From a virus: a stretch of DNA of 54,457 nucleotides. Shown here one piece after another: positions 16,767-24,991 of the stretch (its first letter is position 1; every line of letters begins with the position of its first letter). The translations under genes were made by a program, and so were the position numbers. The notes under the pieces are model-generated. The model was not told where the DNA came from and did not search any database. It worked only from the letters and a program-made list of their open reading frames with translations. The stretch is from IMG/VR virus record IMGVR_UViG_3300025711_000251, positions 1-54,457 of that record. One strand, given 5' to 3'.

Positions 16767-17423
16767 TTACGCGGCCGCCGTCAGGTAGCGAGTGGGTTCG
16801 CCCTGCAGCGCCAGGTTGACGGTGCGGGTCAGCAGATTGTTACGGGACACCACCGGCTGCTTGGAGAACGAGGTATAGGTGCCGTAGAGAATCGTGTCGG
16901 TGCCAGGCAGGTTCATGCGGGCGGCCTCGACCTGCTTGCCAGAGTCGGCCTTGGCCAGGACGGCGTTGAACGGCTTGGCAGGGTCATCGGCGATGGTCAG
17001 TGCCATGCTGGCGGCCGACTTGTCGGTCGGAATCTGCTTGCCGAGGTCGTCTTCCAGGAAAACCACATCCAAGTAGTTCTGCTCGCCGCCGGAAAACGCG
17101 ACTTCGGTCACTTGCGGGATCTGGACCCAGGTCAGCACTTTCTTCAGGGTGCCCGCACCGCCGCCAGCCGGGAACAGCTGCACATCAGTGGTATCGATTT
17201 CTTCCAGCGTGATCGCGGTGTCCGTGGCGGCCTTCACGCGCACCACGCGGCTGTTCAGACGGCTCCAGCCGGAGGTAACCAGCACAATGTCGCCCGCTTC
17301 GAGATCTGCACCTACCACGGTGGCCACAGCCTCGGAAGCGTTGGTGATCGCGGTAAAGGCCAGTTCGGCCTCGTAGGTGGCGGCGTGTTGGATGGTCGCG
17401 CCGTTGGGAAGCTTGAAGCCCAT
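16767..17423 (-). CDS. major tail tube protein
   Basis: 218 residues, nearly all beta strand (MGFKLPNGATIQHAATYEAELAFTAI...). Size and location before G/GT match lambda V-type tube proteins, which polymerise into the tail tube. It is preceded by a terminator, consistent with separate high-level expression. Confidence 0.85.
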   Translation of the reverse strand: MGFKLPNGATIQHAATYEAELAFTAITNASEAVATVVGADLEAGDIVLVTSGWSRLNSRVVRVKAATDTAITLEEIDTTDVQLFPAGGGAGTLKKVLTWVQIPQVTEVAFSGGEQNYLDVVFLEDDLGKQIPTDKSAASMALTIADDPAKPFNAVLAKADSGKQVEAARMNLPGTDTILYGTYTSFSKQPVVSRNNLLTRTVNLALQGEPTRYLTAAA

Positions 17424-17444
17424 GGGATTTTCCTCATGCAGAAA

Positions 17445-17467
17445 TGAAAAACCCGCACAGGGCGGGT
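17445..17467 (-). terminator. rho-independent terminator between head-tail and tail genes
   Basis: ACCCGC-N5-GCGGGT followed by five U on the minus strand, between the tail terminator gene (stop at 17490) and the tube protein gene. Confidence 0.7.
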
Positions 17468-17489
17468 TCAGGGTTGCCCAACGGGCGAG

Positions 17490-17900
17490 TTATTCGGTGT
17501 CAGCGCGGTACTGGAATGAGGCCGGGACGCTGTAGGTTGTGTCGCCGACGATGCCGGTGCCGGGATCGACTGGGGTCATCACGGTCACGGTGAAGTCGCC
17601 TTGGCTGAGCCGCAGGTAGACGGGGAACAGACCGGCCAGGTCGTCCACCAGGCTCTCGGCAGCCCCCGGGCCATTCCCGGCAGGTGTCACCACATTGACC
17701 TGGAACAGGCCGGTGTACAGCTTGTGGTCCCCGGCCAGGGTGTTGCTGTCGGTACCGGCGGGCAGCGTGAATGCCGCCAGGTAGGTCTCACCATCAGCAG
17801 GATCAAAGCTCACGTTCTGATAGGCGACCCGCAGGCCCTGCCCCGCCGCCCAGGCTGCCAGGCGCTGCTCGTAAATGAACCGGATGATCTTGTGGCTCAT
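17490..17900 (-). CDS. tail terminator protein (DUF4128)
   Basis: 136 residues: helix with IIRFIYEQRLAAWAAGQGLRVAYQNV, then beta strands (LAAFTLPAGT, YTGLFQVNVVTP, FTVTVMTPVDPG). This is the DUF4128 pattern, the family of tail-terminator (lambda U-like) proteins that cap the tube and stop its growth. It overlaps the preceding gene by 4 bases. Confidence 0.8.
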   Translation of the reverse strand: MSHKIIRFIYEQRLAAWAAGQGLRVAYQNVSFDPADGETYLAAFTLPAGTDSNTLAGDHKLYTGLFQVNVVTPAGNGPGAAESLVDDLAGLFPVYLRLSQGDFTVTVMTPVDPGTGIVGDTTYSVPASFQYRADTE

Positions 17901-18553
17901 ACCTGGTTGTTCCTGATGGCCTCCAGCACGATCTGCTGGAAGCGCGCGACGGTGATGCGCACCATGCCGCCCGGGGCCTGGGTCGAATGACCGAACTCCA
18001 GCGGGATGGCATAGGGCAGGCTGTTGGTGATGTAGGCCGTCTGGCCAGCTTGGAACTCAACGGCGCCATTACGGATACGGGCCATAGATTTAGCACCGCT
18101 CCGATCCACCTCTTCAGTGGTCGAGCCATCCGGCGCGCCGATGCTGAACATCCAGTTGCCCCGGAAGCGGCCACCGACGTAGTCCTTGCCCGCCACCAGG
18201 CCGTTCACGTTGAAATTCTGGTTTCGCTCGGTCTTGGTCAGGGGCTTGGCGTACTTCACGCCTTTGCGCAGCTTGCCAGCCTTGGTGAAGTTGCTGTCGT
18301 CGAGGTTGATCAGCGTATTGCGGATAGCGACCTTGTAGTCGTAGTCGTCAGCGGCCTGGGTGTTCTTCTGGCGGTGCGCTACGTTCGCGGCCCAGATCTC
18401 CGGGTTACCCACGGGGGACATCATGATCACGCTACTGCCGATCTCAATCACGATCTCGCGCAGTGTGGCGTCTATGGTCTGCTGAGCTTGCGCGGCGAAC
18501 GCTTGGATCTGGGCGGCGAAACTACCGCTTTTGCCGGCGTACTTGGAGGCCAT
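17897..18553 (-). CDS. neck / tail-completion protein (HK97 gp10-like)
   Basis: 218 residues. The helical start (FAAQIQAFAAQAQQTIDATLREIVIEIGSSVIMMSPVG) followed by WMFSIGAP, YITNSLPYAIPLEFGHS and a C-terminal helix is the usual pattern of HK97 gp10-like tail-completion proteins. Its place just before the tail terminator fits. Confidence 0.7.
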   Translation of the reverse strand: MASKYAGKSGSFAAQIQAFAAQAQQTIDATLREIVIEIGSSVIMMSPVGNPEIWAANVAHRQKNTQAADDYDYKVAIRNTLINLDDSNFTKAGKLRKGVKYAKPLTKTERNQNFNVNGLVAGKDYVGGRFRGNWMFSIGAPDGSTTEEVDRSGAKSMARIRNGAVEFQAGQTAYITNSLPYAIPLEFGHSTQAPGGMVRITVARFQQIVLEAIRNNQV

Positions 18554-18554
18554 G

Positions 18555-18944
18555 CTATTTCCTCAGCTGAAGTGTCCAGGTTGCACCAGCTGGGTCCTGA
18601 CCGACGTCTAGCACCCGCTTGCCTCCAATAACGTCTCCCACCATCGGCTGGGCCAGATCCACAGTTGCCGCGCCGCCGACGGTGATCAGCAGCTCATTCT
18701 GCAGCACCAGCAGCTTCTCATCCGTGCCGAGGACGCGGGAGCCGTCAATTTCCTTGGCCAAGTAGCTGCCAAACACCCCACGCCCGGCGTACGTCGTGGT
18801 CGTGCTGGCCGGCTTGCCGGTGGCAGGGTCGTATGCGCCGGTTACAGTGCGCGTTCCTACCACGGGCTTCACAGCATCGGCCAGTCCGTCCGCATCGTCG
18901 AAGGCCTCAGCCAAGTCCGCCTGAATGTCGTCACGCATGCCCAT
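18555..18944 (-). CDS. head-tail connector protein, 129 aa
   Basis: 129 residues from ATG 18944 (MGMRDDIQADLAEAFDDADGLADAV), with AGAGGG before it. An N-terminal helix is followed by beta strands (RTVTGAYDPATGK, YAGRGVFGSYLAKEIDGSRVLG, ATWTLQLRK). It is likely a head-closure (stopper) protein by position between adaptor and gp10-like genes. Confidence 0.65.
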   Translation of the reverse strand: MGMRDDIQADLAEAFDDADGLADAVKPVVGTRTVTGAYDPATGKPASTTTTYAGRGVFGSYLAKEIDGSRVLGTDEKLLVLQNELLITVGGAATVDLAQPMVGDVIGGKRVLDVGQDPAGATWTLQLRK

Positions 18945-18946
18945 GG

Positions 18947-19324
18947 CTACACCCTCTTGAGCATGAAGACGCCCGGCCGTTTGACCCAAGGTTCCAGCAG
19001 CGCCAGGGCGAAGTTCTCGCCTTGTGTGAGATCAGTCGAACCAGCGACGTAGGTTTTGCTGGTGGATGTGCCGGCCTGCGCTGAAACCGTCGTGCTCTGG
19101 ACTTCCTTTTTGGTGTCCTTGTAGAGGTTGCCCGCGGCGGCGACCTTCGCCACCTGAGCGCCGGCCGTCTTGATCTCGGCCGGAACCGGATCAGGGACAA
19201 CCCGCTTAATCTTGGCCGTGAGCCAGGCGTTGGCCATGGCCACAGAAAGGACCGGATCACCGGTGCCAGCCCAGTCAGGACCGAGCTGGGCATCGACATC
19301 GGCAACGGTGATGAAGTCGGTCAT
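18947..19324 (-). CDS. head-tail adaptor protein
   Basis: 125 residues from ATG 19324 (MTDFITVADVDAQLGPDWAG), with AAGGAT before it. The all-helical N-terminal region (SVAMANAWLTAKI, EIKTAGAQVAKVAAAGNLY) matches gp6/adaptor-type connector proteins, which dock on the portal ring. Confidence 0.65.
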   Translation of the reverse strand: MTDFITVADVDAQLGPDWAGTGDPVLSVAMANAWLTAKIKRVVPDPVPAEIKTAGAQVAKVAAAGNLYKDTKKEVQSTTVSAQAGTSTSKTYVAGSTDLTQGENFALALLEPWVKRPGVFMLKRV

Positions 19325-19334
19325 GTGCTGATCC

Positions 19335-19772
19335 TTATTCCTTCGGCACAAGGGCCTGCAGGTCTTCTTTCTTGGCTGCTGAGTCGAACGTGATGCCTTT
19401 GGCGGTCAGCCAGGCCTTCAGGTCCGGCACAGTCATCTTGAGTGGGTCGGTTTCAGCGGGGCCTGCCTGGGCGGCTACCGCTGCAGCGATCTCGTCGGCC
19501 ATGCTGCGCGATGCGTAGCCTTCAGGCGGGTAGGCGCTGGCCTGATAGCCTGCAGCGACGTATTCAGCCACTGTCGGGCCGTCCAGGCGCAGGCCGTCTT
19601 CGCCCACAGCGCTGACCTTGATCCCAGCGCGCTTGTAGGCGTCGATGATGTTGGGATTGTCGCCCTGCACCAGTACCTCGGTCGCCGAGCCAATGACGCC
19701 GAAGAACTCGCTCAGCAGTCGGTAGCACGTTCCGGCCTCAGTGCCGGGCGCGTCGGTATAAATGACTTTCAT
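19335..19772 (-). CDS. capsid-associated protein with C-terminal HeH/LEM-like motif
   Basis: 145 residues. The C-terminal 35 residues (MTVPDLKAWLTAKGITFDSAAKKEDLQALV) form a HeH/SAP-like helix-extended-helix, known for binding DNA or capsid interiors. The N-terminal part (MKVIYTDAPGTEAGTCYRLL) is compact alpha/beta. It follows the major capsid gene, so a capsid accessory or head-completion role is likely. Confidence 0.6.
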   Translation of the reverse strand: MKVIYTDAPGTEAGTCYRLLSEFFGVIGSATEVLVQGDNPNIIDAYKRAGIKVSAVGEDGLRLDGPTVAEYVAAGYQASAYPPEGYASRSMADEIAAAVAAQAGPAETDPLKMTVPDLKAWLTAKGITFDSAAKKEDLQALVPKE

Positions 19773-19820
19773 GGTTCACCTCGAGGTGACCCGGCGCCCC
19801 GAGAGGCGCCAGGCTGGTGG

Positions 19821-20804
19821 TCAGCCGCCGACTGGAGCGGTGCCGCTGATGACAGCCGCGAACGGCACCTGCTTGCGGTCGAAGACGCGGGTCCAGTTGG
19901 CCGCAGCGGCGTACTGGGTCGCGGTCGGGCTCTGGTTCAGCACGTTGCTGCCGGCCCAGCTGAAGCCCGCAGGCTGCAAGATGTAGGTCTTGCGCTCCCA
20001 CAGCACTTCAGCGCCACCGCCGTTGCCGCCGTCAGGCTTGCGCTGCAGCTCTTCCGGGGTGTGCGGGCTGCCCACACCGTAGCCGAAGGCGCCCTGGCCG
20101 AAGAACACCGACAGGAACTTGCCAGCGCTGTAGGTCAGACCGTCGTCCATGAATACGGGCTTGCCCAGGTAGGTCGCCAGGATGATCTTGCCCTCGGAAT
20201 CGCGCAGGTACTCGATCATGTCCTGCTTGACCATCTGGTTCATGACCGCCGAGTGCACGCCGATAGCACTGAACTGGTCGGCGGCGTCGCCGGCGGTGAA
20301 CGCTGCGTCCTGGAACGCGGTGGCACTGATGCTCGCGCCGGCGTCGACGACCATGTCGCCGGCGTTGTTGGCGATGTTCGACGCGATGATGCCGCGAGCC
20401 GAACCCAGCAGGTAACGCTGCCACTGGCGGGTCCAGTAGGTGCCGAAGCGGTTTCGCACCTGCTGCATTGGTTCGGAGTTGGCCAGTTCGGCAGTCAGGT
20501 CAGCTACGCCATAGCCCTTGTTGAGGAACAGGGTGCGCGCACGCATGGTGCCCTGGGTGACCTTGCCAACGGCGCCCAGGTCGTCCGGGTCATCGTTGGA
20601 GACGTTGGGTGCCTCGTCGGCGTCCAGGTCCTGCCAGTAGGAGACTTCGGCAGTGCCTTGGCCATTGTTGGCGACAGCATCCAGCACCGGCGAGCGGGTG
20701 ATGATGCCTGATTCATACACCGCGGTGCGCTCAGGCGAGTTCACCGGGTCGAGGCTTGCGTAGTAGTCGGCGACGAAGATGTCCGAAAGTTGGGTGGTTG
20801 GCAT
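19821..20804 (-). CDS. major capsid protein
   Basis: 327 residues (MPTTQLSDIFVADYYASLDPVNSPERTAVYESGI...). The length, the N-terminal ligand-rich region and the place directly after the scaffold gene mark it as the coat protein. HK97-fold hints are QQVRNRFGTYWTRQWQRYLLGSARGIIASNIANNAGDM (spine helix) and SAVMNQMVKQDMIEYLRDSEG. It follows the scaffold stop by 3 bases. Confidence 0.88.
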   Translation of the reverse strand: MPTTQLSDIFVADYYASLDPVNSPERTAVYESGIITRSPVLDAVANNGQGTAEVSYWQDLDADEAPNVSNDDPDDLGAVGKVTQGTMRARTLFLNKGYGVADLTAELANSEPMQQVRNRFGTYWTRQWQRYLLGSARGIIASNIANNAGDMVVDAGASISATAFQDAAFTAGDAADQFSAIGVHSAVMNQMVKQDMIEYLRDSEGKIILATYLGKPVFMDDGLTYSAGKFLSVFFGQGAFGYGVGSPHTPEELQRKPDGGNGGGAEVLWERKTYILQPAGFSWAGSNVLNQSPTATQYAAAANWTRVFDRKQVPFAAVISGTAPVGG

Positions 20805-20807
20805 GGA

Positions 20808-21581
20808 TTAGGTTCCTTTGGTGGCCATGAGTTTTTTGAACGCTTCGGGGTTGTCGCGGGCCAGCGCGGCGCGCTCGGTCTCCGTGTACTCGCCCCATTT
20901 CTTCGTGGCCTTGCCACCGTTGTCGCCGGTCTGTCCGGCGCCCTGGGCCCTTGGCCACAGGTGAGTTGCAGTTTCACGCAGCGATTCCGCCCATTCGAAC
21001 GGGGACAGAGGTGTCTTGCCATCCTTGCCGTAGATGACCTCGCCATCACGGTCGGTAGCGATCGCTTCGCCGTCTTCGCTGAGCTTGAAGGTGCCCCGGG
21101 CGCGCAGGATGATGTCCTCGGCAGCCTCAGGGAGCGCGCCGGCCTTGAGGGCGGCAGCGCGGATGGAGTCGGCCAGCACCTTGTCGCTGTACTTGGCAGC
21201 GAAGGCCTCGGCCTTGTCGGCGCGCCCCTTCTCGGCGGCCAGTTGCTTGTCGTAGTCACCGCGCAGGCGCTCGGTGCGCCGGGTGATGACCTCGTCCAGC
21301 TTGCCCTCGGCAATCAGCTTGGTTTCCTCGTCCTGGCCGACCTTGGCCAGCAGGCCTTTCACAGCATCGATATCCAGGCCTTCGAACTGACCTTTCAGCT
21401 TGTCCAGTTCGGTCTTGATGGTCCGGTTGGAGCCCAGCAGCTCGGTGTTCTTGGCTTTCAGGCCAGTCACTTCCTTGTCCAGGTACTCCTGCACCTTGCC
21501 GCCCAGCGCCTCCTGAAGGGCTGCGGCCTGGGTAGCATCGAGGGTGAGGCCAGCGGCGGCCGGGTCAAATTCAAATGGCAT
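20808..21581 (-). CDS. head scaffolding protein
   Basis: 257 residues from ATG 21581 (MPFEFDPAAAGLTLDATQAAALQEALGG), with AGGGGAT before it. Central charged coiled coil (LKAKNTELLGSNRTIKTELDKLKGQ, RTERLRGDYDKQLAAEKGRADKAEAF) and a basic C-terminus (KKWGEYTETERAALARDNPEAFKKLM) are typical of scaffolds, which guide procapsid assembly and then leave. It is directly upstream of the coat gene. Confidence 0.85.
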   Translation of the reverse strand: MPFEFDPAAAGLTLDATQAAALQEALGGKVQEYLDKEVTGLKAKNTELLGSNRTIKTELDKLKGQFEGLDIDAVKGLLAKVGQDEETKLIAEGKLDEVITRRTERLRGDYDKQLAAEKGRADKAEAFAAKYSDKVLADSIRAAALKAGALPEAAEDIILRARGTFKLSEDGEAIATDRDGEVIYGKDGKTPLSPFEWAESLRETATHLWPRAQGAGQTGDNGGKATKKWGEYTETERAALARDNPEAFKKLMATKGT

Positions 21582-21621
21582 GGATATCCCCTGGGGATTG
21601 GTTGGCCCGCCTTGCGGGCAT

Positions 21622-21646
21622 AAAAAAACCCCGGCATGGCCGAGGT
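21622..21646 (-). terminator. rho-independent terminator upstream of scaffold gene
   Basis: Stem AACCcCGGC / GCCGaGGTT, loop of 3, followed by seven U on the minus strand, after the 88-residue gene ending at 21667. Confidence 0.65.
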
Positions 21647-21666
21647 TCTGTGATTCGAGGTTTGTG

Positions 21667-21933
21667 CTATCGCTGGATTTTGAAGTGCATGAGCCAACCG
21701 GCAGGATTGGTGCCGATCTGGCCGGCCTTGATGCTGGAGGCCCATGGATAAATCGTTTGTAACCGGGGAATCGCCAACTCAATGATCTCCCGCTTCATCG
21801 ATTCGTTAATGTCCCCGGGCTCCATCTCTCGCAGATCAACGATGGCGAATAGCACCGATGCACCAGGATCGTCTTCGGCTACCGGGTGCTCCGCCAGTTC
21901 TGAATCCAAATACTGCTTTGCGGTCTTCGCCAT
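21667..21933 (-). CDS. hypothetical protein, 88 aa
   Basis: 88 residues (MAKTAKQYLDSELAEHPVAEDDPGASVLFAIVDLREM ... PRLQTIYPWASSIKAGQIGTNPAGWLMHFKIQR). No motif is recognised. It is a single gene between the morphogenesis genes and the scaffold gene, followed by a terminator; by its place it could be cargo rather than structural. Confidence 0.55.
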   Translation of the reverse strand: MAKTAKQYLDSELAEHPVAEDDPGASVLFAIVDLREMEPGDINESMKREIIELAIPRLQTIYPWASSIKAGQIGTNPAGWLMHFKIQR

Positions 21934-22005
21934 TGATGATCACTCCAGTTGCGGGGCTCACAATGTGCCACGTCCTGGAGAATACTGAAACCGCAGGGCT
22001 GAGGT

Positions 22006-22491
22006 TTAAGTCCTTACGATCTGCAGCCCACGCATCACCAGGTAGTCGGCGAACTGCGTGCGGCTCGCGACCCACAATGGCGGGTGGTTGCGGAATGCCT
22101 CGGTACTGCGCGTGAGCGGAACGGACGTTTTGCCGTCGAAGCAGTGAGTAGGCTCAACCAGCTCGATGCCGTGGTCATCGGCGTAAAGCTCAATGGCCAG
22201 CATCACCTGGCCATGCCGGATGCCGTATGGGATCAGGGCCCTGCTCAGGAACTCACCCGCCAGCACGATCCCGTCGCGGGGCCAGGCCAGCGGCTGGCCG
22301 GCTGAGGCCGGTACGCCCTTCCAGCGCATTGCATCCATGGCCCGAGCCGCCTTCAGCAGGTACTCGACCTGGCCGGCCTCGTCCTCCGGCACCGGGAATC
22401 CGTAGTACTCACCATGGAAGCGAAGTGAGCTAGCGTCGGCGTAGCTGTTCGCTGCTGGATCGGTGCCCTGCCCGTGCTCGACGATGATCAT
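22006..22491 (-). CDS. head-completion protein of the DnaT-like family
   Basis: 161 residues starting MIIVEHGQGTDPAANSYADASSLRFHGEYYGF. The order NSY..A, a helix with LLKAARAMDAMRWKG, then QPLAWPRDG is the signature of the family labelled DnaT-like ssDNA-binding in phage annotations, found in head gene clusters beside portal and capsid genes. A head-completion or connector role is more likely than replication here. Confidence 0.7.
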   Translation of the reverse strand: MIIVEHGQGTDPAANSYADASSLRFHGEYYGFPVPEDEAGQVEYLLKAARAMDAMRWKGVPASAGQPLAWPRDGIVLAGEFLSRALIPYGIRHGQVMLAIELYADDHGIELVEPTHCFDGKTSVPLTRSTEAFRNHPPLWVASRTQFADYLVMRGLQIVRT

Positions 22492-22515
22492 GGCGCGCCC
22501 TGTGGTGTGGGGCGA

Positions 22516-23610
22516 TCAGTTTACACCGGCCTTGCGGAACATTTCAGGCTCAAGCTTTTTCAGCTCCTCCAGCGTCAGAGGCTGGAACTTGCTATCCAGT
22601 TGCAGCATGGCGAACTTCGCCGGAGGCAGACCACCATCGCGGAACAGCTTGCCGCGTACCGGGCCGAGTGCCGCATCCTGGAAGCTCGCAGGCTGGGTCG
22701 CCAGCCAATCGTAATAGCTGAGACCCGCGTCTACCTGGCCGCCGCCGGCATCACCCACGGAAGCCCGCGTAGCCCCTTTTGAGAAAGTGGCCGACAACCT
22801 GGTGCTGGGCACCGTGGTCGACCGGCAATTGATGTGCGCCGGTGGCAGCGGCCCTTTGCCCAGTTCGAACACCCGGCCATCCAGCCCCTTGCACTGGGCG
22901 CTGGTCTTACGGTCGAGCGTCGATACCCAGCGATAGCCCGGCACCACGTCCTTGTTCGCCTTCAGCGTTTCCATGCGCGCCGTGGTGGCCACGTGCTGGA
23001 TGGCCGTCTGCACGACAGAGCGGGCGTTGCGGTTGCTCACCGCGAGAATACCGTCGTTGAAGTTCTGGTCTGCCGTGCCGCGAATCGCCTTCACGATCTC
23101 GGCATTGGTTTGGCCCTGGCCATAGCCCAGGCGGATGGCGTTGGTTACGCGCATCGTCTCCGACCGGGTCCAGCCATTTAGAAACGGCTTCAGCAGCTTG
23201 CCGCCGTCCAGGCCGGTCACCTGCAGCGGGTAAGAGAACACTGCGGCACGGATGACCGCATTGGTGGGCATTACCGCATCGACCGACAGCGCGTTGCTGA
23301 GGCTGTTGGCCTCAAACGTCGCCTCGTACTGGGCGATATCGACCAGGTCGGCCTGCACCAGGTCGCTGTAGTCCTTGTAGATGGCCAGCAGCTTGCCGTC
23401 GACGCGAGCCAGGAACTCCTCCAGCCTCTGCCGTCCGTAGGTGGTCAGCTCCTTGCGGGTCAGCTGATCGCGCACCACGGTGTCGATCTTGCGCAGGTAC
23501 CGCTCGAACTTCTTCACCTCGCCAGCCTTCAACCGCTCGAGCATGACGCTATGCCGGGTCGTTTGCTCCAGTAGCTGGCTGTCCGGGTTCTGTTGGGGTA
23601 TCGCTGCCAT
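22516..23610 (-). CDS. head morphogenesis protein (SPP1 gp7 / Mu F-like)
   Basis: 364 residues. The N-terminal helix-rich portion (YLRKIDTVVRDQLTRKELTTYGRQRLEEFLARVDGK) is followed by the conserved Mu F-like core RSVVQTAIQHVATTARMETLKAN and the motif YRWVSTLDRKTSAQCKGLDGRVF ... PPAHINCRSTTVP with cysteines and histidine. Such proteins are minor head components packed near the portal. It overlaps the portal gene by 62 bases. Confidence 0.88.
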   Translation of the reverse strand: MAAIPQQNPDSQLLEQTTRHSVMLERLKAGEVKKFERYLRKIDTVVRDQLTRKELTTYGRQRLEEFLARVDGKLLAIYKDYSDLVQADLVDIAQYEATFEANSLSNALSVDAVMPTNAVIRAAVFSYPLQVTGLDGGKLLKPFLNGWTRSETMRVTNAIRLGYGQGQTNAEIVKAIRGTADQNFNDGILAVSNRNARSVVQTAIQHVATTARMETLKANKDVVPGYRWVSTLDRKTSAQCKGLDGRVFELGKGPLPPAHINCRSTTVPSTRLSATFSKGATRASVGDAGGGQVDAGLSYYDWLATQPASFQDAALGPVRGKLFRDGGLPPAKFAMLQLDSKFQPLTLEELKKLEPEMFRKAGVN

Positions 23611-24991
23611 CGTCTTTGTCCAGGTTCAGGCCACGCCCAGCGTCGGTCTCATCACCGACCAGGGTGGCTTCCTCGTCGTAGGCCCGCTCCGGCAGTTTCC
23701 CGGTGGTCAGGTACTGCCAGTAGGTGTCCCAGCTGATCCCGCCGGCGGCAACTGCCTTCTGCAGCTCGGCCAGTACCTGGGCATCCACGTCGGGGATGAT
23801 GAATTCCGGCTTGACCGTGAAGGTCACGTCGTCCGGGTTGTAGCCGGTCCACTCGGCGGCATAGCGCAGGCCTTGCTCAATGGCAGCGGCCACGGTGATG
23901 ACGATGCTGTGCAAGGTGGCATGCTGGTCGTTCTGACGCGTCTTGCGCGCCTCGCCCGACTCAGCGCCTGAGGCATCCATCACCTTGGCACCTGCCTCCA
24001 GGGCGGCGTTCTTCTGGTCGTCCATGGCCTGGCGGACAGCCTCAATGCCAGCGCCCTGGAACTCCAGGTATCCGCACGACCCGTTTCGGCCCAGATCCCA
24101 AGCGGCCGACGGGCCGGTCACGCTCAGTTCCACCTCATCGTCCAAGCCCGACACCCACGGTTGCGGGTGGCTGGTCTGGTGCAGAGCGGTGAAGTAGTCG
24201 GCGCTGAGCTGGTAGCTCTTCAGTGCCGCCCGGGCCATGGTCAGCAGCGGCACCTCGTCGACGCCGGGGGAGTTGTCGGTGGAGCCGCAGTAGATCACCG
24301 GCAGGTATTCCAGGCCGCGCACCAGCTGGTTGTCGTTGTTCACAGTGCCCAAGGGCCGTAGCTCCTCCAGCACCGCGCCATCCTCGCCCAGCACGGCGCT
24401 GTGACATACGCCATCAAGCAGCTTGAACACTCGGTAAACGCGCTTGCAGTCGTGGTCGTACTCGTCCTCCTGGTTGTCGCGGAACTCCACGAACACCGAC
24501 AAAGTGAGATCCTGCCGGCCGCCCATCGAGCCGACCTTCCAGTTGATCGCGTTGCGTGTGGCGTAGGTCGAGAAGTACGGCTCGCCGCTTTCGTCCACAT
24601 TCACTACCAGCGGCACCCGGCCGTGGGAAATGGCTTGGCGCACCATGCGGAAGAATAGTTGGTTCAGGCCGAAGCCGTCAGCCGTGGCGTTGTCCTCCAG
24701 GTCCTGCATGCCGGAGGGCAGTTTGATTTCGGGGATCAACCGGGAGACCAGGCCCATCATCGAGCGGAGCGCGTCGCGCACCCAGTGATCGTATTGAGCC
24801 CGGTCCCGGTAGTTCGCGTAGAGGTAGGCGTTGCCCTGCCCGTCCAGTTTCTCGGCCTCCACCATGCCGCTGGGCTTGGGCAGGTTGACCGCATTGCGCT
24901 TGATCGCGCACTCGCCCTCGAGCGCGTCGTCCATCATCAGCCACTCGGGCAGATGGGCGTCGTAGTCTGGGCTTGTCGATTGCACTGGCAT
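23549..24991 (-). CDS. portal protein (DUF4055)
   Basis: 480 residues beginning MPVQSTSPDYDAHLPEWLMMDDALEGE, of the DUF4055 portal type: LPKPSGMVEAEK..., YLYANYRDRAQYDHWVRDALRSMMGLV, and SGAESGEARKTRQNDQHATLHSI. It forms the dodecameric ring through which DNA enters and leaves the head. Its ATG overlaps the terminase stop codon (TGATG). Confidence 0.9.
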   Translation of the reverse strand: MPVQSTSPDYDAHLPEWLMMDDALEGECAIKRNAVNLPKPSGMVEAEKLDGQGNAYLYANYRDRAQYDHWVRDALRSMMGLVSRLIPEIKLPSGMQDLEDNATADGFGLNQLFFRMVRQAISHGRVPLVVNVDESGEPYFSTYATRNAINWKVGSMGGRQDLTLSVFVEFRDNQEDEYDHDCKRVYRVFKLLDGVCHSAVLGEDGAVLEELRPLGTVNNDNQLVRGLEYLPVIYCGSTDNSPGVDEVPLLTMARAALKSYQLSADYFTALHQTSHPQPWVSGLDDEVELSVTGPSAAWDLGRNGSCGYLEFQGAGIEAVRQAMDDQKNAALEAGAKVMDASGAESGEARKTRQNDQHATLHSIVITVAAAIEQGLRYAAEWTGYNPDDVTFTVKPEFIIPDVDAQVLAELQKAVAAGGISWDTYWQYLTTGKLPERAYDEEATLVGDETDAGRGLNLDKDDGSDTPTEPGQPATGANDPA